From the NCBI GenBank assembly GCA_900548345.1, contig URKA01000002.1, positions 1 through 64,000 of the forward strand: 64,000 nucleotides of DNA, in the 5' to 3' direction. Source of the DNA: an uncultured Paraprevotella sp. (lineage in GTDB: Bacteria > Bacteroidota > Bacteroidia > Bacteroidales > Bacteroidaceae). The position numbers and the translations under genes are program-made. Position 1 is the first letter of the stretch. Each line of letters begins with the position of its first letter. The notes below the pieces were generated by a model. That model was not told the origin of the DNA and ran no database searches. It saw only the letters and a list, made by a program, of their open reading frames with translations. Positions 32,421-40,599 of the stretch are shown here, piece after piece.

Positions 32421-33175
32421 GAGTCACTTTCTTAGGCACGGGAACGAGTACCGGCGTGCCGCAAGTGGGATGTTCGTGCGAGGTGTGTACAAGCAGTAAT
32501 CCGCATGACAAACGTCTGCGCACATCCTTATTGGTGGAAACTGCACGCACACGTCTGCTGATGGATTGTGGTCCTGACTTCAGACAGCAAATCCTGTCGT
32601 GTGAATTTCGTCCGATTGATGCCGTTTTTCTTACGCATGAGCATTACGACCATGTTGGGGGAATAGACGATTTGCGTCCGTTCAGCGTGTTCGGTGAAGT
32701 GCCTGTATATGCGCAGGAGCGTGTGGCCGGTCAGCTCCGGCAGACACTCCCTTATTGTTTTGCCGAGCACAAATATCCCGGAGTGCCCCGTTTGCAGTTA
32801 CACGTTCTCCGTCCGCACGAGGCTGTTGTAACCGGAGATTTGACTGTCATGCCTATAGAGGTGATGCATGGCAGGCTGCCCATTATGGGCTTTCGTATAG
32901 GCTGTATGGCATACATCACGGACATGACTTCAATAGCGGACGGCGAGATGGATTACCTTCGCGATGTGGAGCTGCTGGTGGTAAACGCATTGCGGCATGA
33001 ACCCCACAATACACACCAGACGATAGAAGAGGCCTGTAGGTTTGCCGAAAGAGTTGGGGCCAGACGTACATTTCTTGTCCACATGAGCCATCATGCAGGG
33101 TTGCATGCCATTGAAGACGCCCGTCTTCCCGAAGGTATACGTCTGGCCTACGACGGACTGACGGTGGAGTGTTGA
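32417..33175 (+). CDS. MBL-fold metallohydrolase (PhnP-like)
   Basis: 252 residues. MRVTFLGTGTSTGVPQVGC, the metal motif HEHYDHVGGIDDLRP (HxHxDH variant), HGRLPIMGFRIG, YITDMTS and HMSHHAGLH are typical of the PhnP/RNase Z-like branch of beta-lactamase-fold phosphodiesterases. Probable function is hydrolysis of a cyclic or nucleotide phosphodiester; substrate unknown. It overlaps murB by 4 nt and its 3' end overlaps the convergent MATE gene by 28 nt. Confidence 0.9.
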   Translation: MRVTFLGTGTSTGVPQVGCSCEVCTSSNPHDKRLRTSLLVETARTRLLMDCGPDFRQQILSCEFRPIDAVFLTHEHYDHVGGIDDLRPFSVFGEVPVYAQERVAGQLRQTLPYCFAEHKYPGVPRLQLHVLRPHEAVVTGDLTVMPIEVMHGRLPIMGFRIGCMAYITDMTSIADGEMDYLRDVELLVVNALRHEPHNTHQTIEEACRFAERVGARRTFLVHMSHHAGLHAIEDARLPEGIRLAYDGLTVEC

Positions 33176-34521
33176 TGTTGCAACGCGGTTTGTTTCCGGA
33201 ACCGTCGGAAGAAAAGAAGTCCGGCAGTGGTCAGTGCCACAGGAAATGCCATCCAGATGCCTGTGGGGCCTAACTTGAAACAGAAGCCTAAAATGTAACT
33301 GAGTGGCAGCGAAATCATAATGTAACTGATGAATGCATAACGCATCAATGGGCGTACGTCGGCAATTCCCCGCAGTGAATTGCCGAAATTGACCTGTAAC
33401 CCGTCGCCGAACTGGTAAAGTACGAAAGGCAGGGTCAGCGACAGAACAATGCGGTGGACTTCCGTGTCATCCGTGAACAAAGTGCATATCTCCGGAATCC
33501 ATACGGCGATGCTGCCAGCCATGATGATACCGATAGTCAGTGTCATCAGATAACCCGCAGTGGCACTGCGCCGGATGTTGACTCTGTCGCCTGTTCCGTG
33601 AAAATGGCTTACCCGGATGGCTACCGAAGCCCCTATACCATAATATATCATGAAACAGAGTGAACCTACGTTCGTCATAATCTGATGGGCGGCCAGCGGT
33701 GCCGTGCCAAGCCAGCCTTGCATGACGGCGCAAAGAGAGAAAGACGCCGTTTCCATTCCCATCTGCAAGCCGAGCGGCCATCCTAATTTATGCAACGTGC
33801 GGCATTGTGCTGCGGATGATATATGGCGGCAGAATCCTTCATGGTATTTCCTGTACTCCTTATTATATATAAACATCCAGCTTATGGCCACAAGCATGAC
33901 CATACGCGACAACAGGGTGGAGATGCCCGCTCCGGTAAGGCCCATGCAGGGAAAAGGACCGATGCCGTAAATAAGCAGCCAGTTGCCGATGATGTTCAGA
34001 AGATTGGCTGTCAGCATAATCCACATGGGGGCTTGTGTGCGTCCCACTCCGTCGAAAAATTGCTTGAAGCCGTTGAATAGTGTTTGTATGGGAATGGAGA
34101 ACAATACGATAAGGTAATACGGACGTATTTCAGGAAGCAACTCTTCAGGTTGTCCCATACGGTCGAGAAAGAAATAAAGTATACCCATGATGACGAACAG
34201 CGTTATGCCGATAATGCCGTTCACTTGCAGGCCGGCCCTGAGGGCATGTCCTGCCTTGTCGTATTCCTCCCGTGCATGCATCGGTCCGATGACCGGTGTC
34301 AGGGCGTATGAGTAGCCCAATGCAAACACCAGTACGAGAATCATGACCTGGTTGACAAAACCTGCAGCCGCCAGCGAGTGTGCACTGAAGCGTCCCACCA
34401 TGATGGTATCTGCCAGCCCCTGTATGATGCTTCCCAATTGTCCGATGATAATCGGTATACCTAAAACAAGCAGTGCGCGTATGTGTCTGCCGTATGAAAT
34501 GATGTTGTCTGTAGGTTTCAT
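33148..34521 (-). CDS. MATE-family efflux transporter
   Basis: 457 residues and 12 predicted helices. GIPIIIGQLGSIIQGLADTIMVGRF is the first MATE signature and LQMGMETASFSLCAVMQGWLG opens the second half, as in NorM-type Na+ or H+/multidrug antiporters. Substrate range unknown. Single gene with its own promoter. Its last 28 nt lie inside the convergent MBL gene. Confidence 0.92.
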   Translation of the reverse strand: MKPTDNIISYGRHIRALLVLGIPIIIGQLGSIIQGLADTIMVGRFSAHSLAAAGFVNQVMILVLVFALGYSYALTPVIGPMHAREEYDKAGHALRAGLQVNGIIGITLFVIMGILYFFLDRMGQPEELLPEIRPYYLIVLFSIPIQTLFNGFKQFFDGVGRTQAPMWIMLTANLLNIIGNWLLIYGIGPFPCMGLTGAGISTLLSRMVMLVAISWMFIYNKEYRKYHEGFCRHISSAAQCRTLHKLGWPLGLQMGMETASFSLCAVMQGWLGTAPLAAHQIMTNVGSLCFMIYYGIGASVAIRVSHFHGTGDRVNIRRSATAGYLMTLTIGIIMAGSIAVWIPEICTLFTDDTEVHRIVLSLTLPFVLYQFGDGLQVNFGNSLRGIADVRPLMRYAFISYIMISLPLSYILGFCFKLGPTGIWMAFPVALTTAGLLFFRRFRKQTALQHQHSTVSPS

Positions 34522-34544
34522 GATGATATGCCGTTATACGGTCG

Positions 34545-34552
34545 CAAAGATA
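34545..34552 (-). promoter_or_regulatory. -7 box (TATCTTTG) for the MATE gene
   Basis: TATCTTTG on the minus strand, 23 nt upstream of the ATG at 34521. Confidence 0.5.
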
Positions 34553-34612
34553 GGCTTTTCTTGATAATTGGGCAAATACAATGTCCCGCCCGCCTTTTTA
34601 TTCTAAAATGTA

Positions 34613-34674
34613 ACATGGCGGAAAGTATAGATTACATGTCGGAAAATGGTTTGGAAAAAGAAATGTTTATTTTG
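34613..34674 (+). promoter_or_regulatory. Candidate operator and promoter of the xylan-degradation operon
   Basis: ACATGGCGGAAA (34613) and ACATGTCGGAAA (34634) form a direct repeat with a 21-nt period, just upstream of TTTG (34650-34653). A TATTTTG (34668-34674), one base short of TAnnTTTG, follows at promoter distance. Direct repeats two helical turns apart next to the -33 element are the arrangement expected for an HTCS or AraC-type activator. Confidence 0.5.
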
Positions 34675-34704
34675 CATTGCGTAAATTAACTTAAAAATGA
34701 TATT

Positions 34705-36237
34705 ATGGAAAGAATCTTGGAAAAAGTACCGTTAAGAGAAAAAATCGGTTATTCTCTGGGCGATGCTGCGGCTAATCTGGTGTTCCAGATGATGATGATT
34801 TATCAGCTGAAGTTCTATACGGATGTATTCGGACTTGAAGGAGCAATTGCCGGCACCGTACTTCTTGTGGCACGTATAATCGATGCTTTTGTAGACCCGG
34901 CTGCGGGTATCCTTTCGGACAAGACCAATACGAAATGGGGAAAGTTCCGTCCTTGGGTAATCTGGACAGCCTTGCCTTTTATGGTATTCTATGTATTGGC
35001 ATTTTACAATCCCGGCATAGAGGATAAAGGGCTTGTCGCATTTTATGCAGGTGTGTCGTATGTGCTGCTTATGTCCATGTATTCTTTTAATAATACTCCT
35101 TATAGTTCTTTAGGAGGAGTGATGACAGGTGATATCAAGGAGCGCACAAGCATTACTTCCATCCGTTTCATTGCCGCTACGGTGGCACAATTTGTGGTAC
35201 AAGGGCTGACACTTCCGTTGGTGCATAAGTTCGGTCGCGGTTCCGGTGCCGATGACGCCCACGGATGGTTGGTTACCATTGTCTTGTTTGCCATTGTCGG
35301 TTTCGTGTTCCTGGTTGTGTCCGGCTTTTCGGCTCAGGAGCGTATTGCCCCTCCCGCCTCCCAGAAGATGGATGTGAAGAACGACTTGAAAGGATTGTTT
35401 TCGGATATATCCTGGCGTTCCATGTTTATTCTCACATTATTTGTGTTTATCACATTGGCCATGTGGGGGTCTGCCATGTGCTATTATTTTCAGAATTATG
35501 TGAATCCTCAGGCATTGGGCGAGTTTCTCGACCGTTTCGGGTTCGTAAAAGAGGAAGGCGCTGTTCTGGGAACAGGTATGCAGGTGCTGGATGCGTTCAA
35601 CCTGCTGGCTACGAAAGCGGCCGATGGTACGATTGCTCCGGCGGAATCTTATTCCATAGGTCTTTCCTTATTCAATATGATAGGTGCGTTGGTACAACTT
35701 GTCGGAGTGATGACACTTTCCGGTTTTCTGGCAGGAAAGTACGGGAAAAAGTCGACTTTTATTGTTTGCTTGTCTTTGACCGCACTCTTTACAGCCGCCT
35801 TTATGCTACCGGAAAGCGATGAGATAGGTTATATTTTCATTTTAGGTATACTCAAGAGCCTGGCTTATGCGCCTACGGTGCCATTGTTGTGGGCGATGAT
35901 TGCGGATGTGGCGGACCACATGGAATACGTGAACCGCCGCCGTGCCACCGGACTCTGTTTCTCAGGTGTTGTCTTTGCCTTGAAAGCCGGCTTGGGTGTT
36001 GGAGGAGCGATTGCCGGTGGTGTGCTCTCATGTTTCGGCTATGTGAATGACGCTGCCTATATACAGTCTTCAGAGACCTTGTTCGGCATCCGTCTTGCCT
36101 CCAGTATCATACCGGCGATTACATTCGGTATAGGGGTGGCAGCCTTGTTCTTTTATCCTATATCCAAGGCGATGAATGAAAAGATGCAGAAAGAATTGGC
36201 TAAAAGACGTGAAAGAGAAAATATGATTGATGATTAA
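34705..36237 (+). CDS. GPH-family sugar:cation symporter
   Basis: 510 residues, 12 hydrophobic segments. EKIGYSLGDAAANLVFQMMM, DAFVDPAAGILSDKTNTKWGKFRPWV and TPYSSLGGVMTGDIKERTS are the MelB/GPH signatures. It imports glycosides with a cation across the inner membrane. Its position as first gene ahead of GH10, GH43 and GH67 enzymes points to xylo-oligosaccharides. Starts the xylan operon. Confidence 0.92.
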   Translation: MERILEKVPLREKIGYSLGDAAANLVFQMMMIYQLKFYTDVFGLEGAIAGTVLLVARIIDAFVDPAAGILSDKTNTKWGKFRPWVIWTALPFMVFYVLAFYNPGIEDKGLVAFYAGVSYVLLMSMYSFNNTPYSSLGGVMTGDIKERTSITSIRFIAATVAQFVVQGLTLPLVHKFGRGSGADDAHGWLVTIVLFAIVGFVFLVVSGFSAQERIAPPASQKMDVKNDLKGLFSDISWRSMFILTLFVFITLAMWGSAMCYYFQNYVNPQALGEFLDRFGFVKEEGAVLGTGMQVLDAFNLLATKAADGTIAPAESYSIGLSLFNMIGALVQLVGVMTLSGFLAGKYGKKSTFIVCLSLTALFTAAFMLPESDEIGYIFILGILKSLAYAPTVPLLWAMIADVADHMEYVNRRRATGLCFSGVVFALKAGLGVGGAIAGGVLSCFGYVNDAAYIQSSETLFGIRLASSIIPAITFGIGVAALFFYPISKAMNEKMQKELAKRRERENMIDD

Positions 36238-36249
36238 TATAAAAGGTAT

Positions 36250-37377
36250 ATGTATATAAATAAAGTTGTATGTGTTGGCCTTGCCGGTCTGTTGTCGTTC
36301 ACGGCGGTATATGCCGGTGAGGAAGACTTCATGCGTGAGGCATTTTCCGACAAGTTTCTGATTGGAACAGCTTTGAATGTCAAGCAAATAAGAAGCCGTA
36401 ATCGGAATTTGCAGAATTTGATTGGCAGGCAGTTCAGTGCAGTTGTGGCTGAAAATTGTATGAAAGGCGAGGTTGTGCAACCTAAGGAGGGCGTTTTCAA
36501 CTTTAAGGATGGTGACCTCTTGTGTGAACTGGCGGAAAGAAATGCCCAGGTCGTGACCGGACATTGTCTGATATGGCATTCCCAACCACCCAAATGGATG
36601 TTTACGGATAAGGAGGGTAATACTGTAAGTCGTGAAGTGCTGATAGAACGGATGAAGGCACATATCTATGCCGTGGCCGGGCATTTTAAGGGACGTGTGA
36701 AAGGTTGGGATGTTGTGAATGAGGCTATTCTGGATAACGGTAAGTTCCGCGAGTCGGAATATTATCGTATCATCGGACCTGAGTTTATCCGTTTGGCTTT
36801 CCAATTTGCCCATGAGGCGGACCCGGATGCGGAACTGTATTACAATGATTACAGTATGGACCGTCCCGGTAAGCGTGATGCTGTGGTTCGTCTTATACGC
36901 GACCTGAAAGCACATGGTTGCCGTATTGATGCTGTAGGTATGCAGTCGCATGTGGCTTTTGATACGCCGCTTGATGAGTATGAGAAAAGTATAGAGGCTT
37001 TTGCCGCTGAGGGAGTCAAGGTGATGGTGACAGAATTAGACCTGAGCGTTCTGCCATGGCCTAAAGGCAATTTCGGTGCGGCAGTGGAAACCAACTTTAC
37101 TTATAATGATTCGTTGAATCCTTACCGCAAGGGGTTGTCGAAAGAAAAAGAGAAAGAACAAACCGATTTCTATACCCGTTTGTTTGATATCTATCTTCGT
37201 CACAGCAAGGATATTACCCGTGTGACGTTTTGGGGTGTGACCGACGGGGATTCCTGGAAGAACAATTGGCCTGTACATGGCCGTACGGATTACCCGTTGG
37301 CATTTGACCGTAAGATGCAAGCCAAGCCTTTTGTGAAAGAAATCATCAAAATGGCAAAATCAGGGAAATATGAATGA
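36250..37377 (+). CDS. Endo-1,4-beta-xylanase, GH10
   Basis: 375 residues with a signal peptide ending near residue 22 (VYAGEE). Single GH10 domain: acid/base Glu158 in GWDVVNEA and nucleophile Glu262 in MVTELDLS; HCLIWHSQPPKWMF and the WGVTDGDSWKNNWP segment line the substrate cleft. No carbohydrate-binding module. It cuts the beta-1,4-xylan backbone in the periplasm or at the cell surface. It lies 12 nt after the GPH symporter and 47 nt before the GH43 gene. Confidence 0.96.
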   Translation: MYINKVVCVGLAGLLSFTAVYAGEEDFMREAFSDKFLIGTALNVKQIRSRNRNLQNLIGRQFSAVVAENCMKGEVVQPKEGVFNFKDGDLLCELAERNAQVVTGHCLIWHSQPPKWMFTDKEGNTVSREVLIERMKAHIYAVAGHFKGRVKGWDVVNEAILDNGKFRESEYYRIIGPEFIRLAFQFAHEADPDAELYYNDYSMDRPGKRDAVVRLIRDLKAHGCRIDAVGMQSHVAFDTPLDEYEKSIEAFAAEGVKVMVTELDLSVLPWPKGNFGAAVETNFTYNDSLNPYRKGLSKEKEKEQTDFYTRLFDIYLRHSKDITRVTFWGVTDGDSWKNNWPVHGRTDYPLAFDRKMQAKPFVKEIIKMAKSGKYE

Positions 37378-37424
37378 AACAGAGAGAAGAAATGAATTTG
37401 AATAACATGAAATAACATAAAGAT

Positions 37425-38399
37425 ATGAAAAAAAGATATTTAATTCCAGATGATTATATGGCAGACCCGTCGGTGCATGTGTTCGACGGAAAGGTATATA
37501 TTTATCCTTCGCATGATTTTGAAAGCGGTATTCCGGAAGATGACTGGGGAGCTCACTTCGACATGAGGGATTATCATGTGTTCTCGCTTGATGATGTGAT
37601 GGAGGGTGAGGTGACGGACCATGGCAGGGTGCTTGACAAAACAGATGTACCCTGGGTGAAGCGCCAGATGTGGGATTGCGACTGTTGTGAGAAAAACGGA
37701 AAATATTATCTGTATTTTCCGGCTAAGGACAAAACGGATATTTTCCGTATAGGAGTGGCGGTCAGTGATACGCCTTACGGGCCTTTTGTGCCGGAAGCCG
37801 ACCCTATCCGCGGCAGCTATTCCATAGACCCTGCGGTGTTTAAAGACGATGACGGTGAGGTGTATATCTATTTCGGAGGGCTGATGGGCGGACAACTTCA
37901 GCGTTATAAAGACAACAGTGCCTTGGAATGGGCTGAATTTCCTGCGGATGACGAGCCGGCTATTCCGTCGCGCATCGTCCGTTTGTCTGAGGATATGAAA
38001 CAATTTGCGGAAGAACCCCGTCCGATTGTGATTTTAGACGAAACGGGAAAACCGATTACAGCAGGTGACCATGACCGTCGTTTTTTTGAGGCTTCATGGA
38101 TGCACAAATACAATGGCAAGTATTATTTCTCTTATTCAACCGGAGACACCCACCGTTTGTGTTATGCCATAGGCGATAACCCTTACGGACCTTTTACTTA
38201 TCAGGGGGTCATTCTCACTCCTGTGGTAGGATGGACTACCCATCATTGTATTGTGGAATATAAAGGAAAGTGGTATCTGTTCCATCATGACAGTGTTCCT
38301 TCTGGCGGACGCACGTGGTTGCGTAGTTTGAAAGTATGTGAGTTACATTATGACGGAGAGGGCCATATTCAAACCATCTCTGGTACCGAGGAAGAATAA
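37425..38399 (+). CDS. GH43 family glycosidase (xylosidase/arabinofuranosidase type)
   Basis: 324 residues, no signal peptide, so probably cytoplasmic. Five-bladed propeller residues: base Asp14 in MADPSVHVFDGKVYIYPSHD, the modulating Asp in SYSIDPAVFKDDDG and the acid Glu in RRFFEASWMHKYNGKYYFSYSTG. It likely removes xylose or arabinose from imported xylo-oligosaccharides; the two specificities cannot be told apart here. The GH67 gene begins 4 nt after its stop. Confidence 0.92.
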   Translation: MKKRYLIPDDYMADPSVHVFDGKVYIYPSHDFESGIPEDDWGAHFDMRDYHVFSLDDVMEGEVTDHGRVLDKTDVPWVKRQMWDCDCCEKNGKYYLYFPAKDKTDIFRIGVAVSDTPYGPFVPEADPIRGSYSIDPAVFKDDDGEVYIYFGGLMGGQLQRYKDNSALEWAEFPADDEPAIPSRIVRLSEDMKQFAEEPRPIVILDETGKPITAGDHDRRFFEASWMHKYNGKYYFSYSTGDTHRLCYAIGDNPYGPFTYQGVILTPVVGWTTHHCIVEYKGKWYLFHHDSVPSGGRTWLRSLKVCELHYDGEGHIQTISGTEEE

Positions 38400-38403
38400 T
38401 TGT

Positions 38404-40461
38404 ATGGGAAGACTGTTGTTTTGTCTTTTCTTTTGTGGCCTTTTCTTTGTTTCCGCATCAGCGGAAGACGGGCACCGGTTATGGCTTCGTATGGATATGA
38501 ATGTTGTAAAAGCTGATGTCCGTCTGGAAAAAGGTACCCGCCGGACGGCTACAATGGAAATCGCGGTGCAGGAACTAAAAGACTATTGGAAAGGAGTGCC
38601 GGTCCGGTTACGCATAACTTCCGGTGCCCCTTCCGGTGGTGGTTTTACCATAAATCGTTCGGAGAACGAAATTATATTGTCTTCTGCATCCGATGTAGGA
38701 GTGCTTTATGGCGTATATGCCATGTTGCGTATGCAACAGGCCGGCAGAGATATTCCCGTGGGAGTGAATCTGACGGAGCGACCTTCGTATGATTTGCGTA
38801 TATTGAATCATTGGGATAATCCGGACGGAACGGTGGAGCGTGGTTATGCGGGCCGTTCCATCTGGAAATGGGATGAACTGCCCCGAAAAATATCCCCTAT
38901 ATATAATATGTACGCGCGCGCGAATGCTTCGGTGGGTATTAATGGGGTTGTATTGAACAACGTGAATGCCAAACCCATGATGCTGTCTGAGGATATGTTG
39001 AAAAAGGTTGCTGCCATAGCCGATGTGTTGCGCCCCTATGGTATCCGTGTGTTTCTGTCTGTTAACTTTGCATCTCCAAAGGCTTTGGGGAAACTTGCGT
39101 CGGCAGACCCGTTGCGGATGGATGTACGGAAGTGGTGGCAAAAGAAAGTAGATGAGATTTACGGTCTGATTCCCGATTTCGGAGGTTTTCTGGTGAAAGC
39201 AAATAGTGAAGGGGAACCGGGTCCGCAAGATTACGGGCGGACACATGTGGACGGAGCCAATATGCTGGCGGATGTTTTGTCGCCGCATGGTGGACTGGTG
39301 ATGTGGCGGGCTTTTGTCTATAGTGCCAACAATACGGACCGTGCCTGCCAGGCTTATGAAGAATTTGTGCCTTTTGACGGGCAATTCCGTGACAATGTCC
39401 TTTTGCAGGTGAAGAACGGTCCGATAGATTTCCAGCCCCGTGAGCCTTTCAGTCCGTTGTTCGGTGCCATGAAGCATACACAGCTTGTACCGGAGTTACA
39501 AATTACACAAGAATATCTGGGAGAATCCATTCATACAGTTTTTCTTCCGGTCATGTGGAAGGATTGTTTGGATACCGACACTTACCGTTGTGGTAACATG
39601 ACGGTGGGAGAGGTTACACAGTGTAAGGTTTCGGATTCTTCAGTAACTGCAATAGCCGGTGTGGCTAATATCGGTGATGTGGAAAATTGGACAGGCAATG
39701 ATATGGCACAAGCCAATTGGTATGGTTTCGGAAGGGTCTGTTGGGATACGGAGATGACTTCGGCTCAGATTGCCGAAGAGTTCCTGATGCAGACATTTTC
39801 GTGTGATTCGGATTTTGTGTGTCCCATGCGTCAGTTGTTGCTGCGTTCATGGTCGGCTGCTGTAGACTATATGATGCCGCTCGGCCTTCATCATATCTTT
39901 GCGTTCGGGCATCATTACGGGCCGGAACCGTGGTGTGCCCCGGAGGGAGCGCGTGAAGACTGGTTGCCCCGTTATTATCATCGGGCCGATTCGGTAGGAT
40001 TGGGATTCGACCGTTCTCCGTCAGGGTCCAATGCATCCGGGCAATATTGTGAACCGCTGTCTACCGTATATGGAACCTTGGATCTATGTCCGGACGAATA
40101 TCTGTTATGGTTCCACCATGTACCTTGGAACTATACAATGAGAAACGGACTTACGATGTGGGACAATCTGTGTTATGCTTACGACCGTGGTGTGAAACAG
40201 GCTATGGAGTTTGTGGAAACCTGGAAGACCGTGGCACCGTATGTGGATGCCGAACGTCATGCGAGACAGTTGCGACGTTTTGAACGTCAGGCTATGGATG
40301 CCGTGTGGTGGAGGGATGCGGTTCTTCTATATTTCCAACGTTATTCCGGATGTTCCTTTCCTGCGGATAGTCCGAAGCCTGTTCATTCGCTTGAAGAGTT
40401 GATGAATTTTAAATTACTTATGGATAATTATACTGCAGCAGACATGGATTTATTGCCGTAG
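38404..40461 (+). CDS. Alpha-glucuronidase, GH67
   Basis: 685 residues from the ATG at 38404, which gives a signal peptide ending VSASA (about residue 20). The GH67 pattern is clear: LRILNHWDNPDGTVERGYAG, VKANSEGEPGPQDYGRTHVDGANML (acid Glu), DNVLLQVKNGPIDFQPREP (bases) and DMAQANWYGFGRVCWD. It removes 4-O-methyl-glucuronic acid from the non-reducing end of aldouronic xylo-oligosaccharides, probably in the periplasm. Last gene of the degradation operon. Confidence 0.95.
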   Translation: MGRLLFCLFFCGLFFVSASAEDGHRLWLRMDMNVVKADVRLEKGTRRTATMEIAVQELKDYWKGVPVRLRITSGAPSGGGFTINRSENEIILSSASDVGVLYGVYAMLRMQQAGRDIPVGVNLTERPSYDLRILNHWDNPDGTVERGYAGRSIWKWDELPRKISPIYNMYARANASVGINGVVLNNVNAKPMMLSEDMLKKVAAIADVLRPYGIRVFLSVNFASPKALGKLASADPLRMDVRKWWQKKVDEIYGLIPDFGGFLVKANSEGEPGPQDYGRTHVDGANMLADVLSPHGGLVMWRAFVYSANNTDRACQAYEEFVPFDGQFRDNVLLQVKNGPIDFQPREPFSPLFGAMKHTQLVPELQITQEYLGESIHTVFLPVMWKDCLDTDTYRCGNMTVGEVTQCKVSDSSVTAIAGVANIGDVENWTGNDMAQANWYGFGRVCWDTEMTSAQIAEEFLMQTFSCDSDFVCPMRQLLLRSWSAAVDYMMPLGLHHIFAFGHHYGPEPWCAPEGAREDWLPRYYHRADSVGLGFDRSPSGSNASGQYCEPLSTVYGTLDLCPDEYLLWFHHVPWNYTMRNGLTMWDNLCYAYDRGVKQAMEFVETWKTVAPYVDAERHARQLRRFERQAMDAVWWRDAVLLYFQRYSGCSFPADSPKPVHSLEELMNFKLLMDNYTAADMDLLP

Positions 40462-40500
40462 AGTATCTTTTTGTGTTTTTTTATAAAAATGAAACAAATC

Positions 40501-40555
40501 AAAAGGTATCTGATACATTATAAAAAAGGTATATGATGGTTTTACCATAATTTAG
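40501..40555 (+). promoter_or_regulatory. Candidate operator and promoter of the FAS1/SusCD operon
   Basis: AAAAGGTATCTGAT (40501) and AAAAGGTATATGAT (40524) form a 14-nt direct repeat with a 23-nt period. TAATTTAG at 40548-40555 is one mismatch from TAnnTTTG. No TTTG -33 is seen, as expected of an activator-dependent promoter with the repeat in its place. Confidence 0.45.
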
Positions 40556-40599
40556 TGCCGGATTTAAAAATAAGATAATAAACCAAAAGAATCTAATAT

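Noticed and set aside
36241..36252. AAAAGGTATATG before the GH10 gene as another copy of the 40.5-kb operator
   Set aside because: It matches 12 nt but includes the start codon and lies inside an operon with a 12-nt gap; a single copy, probably chance.
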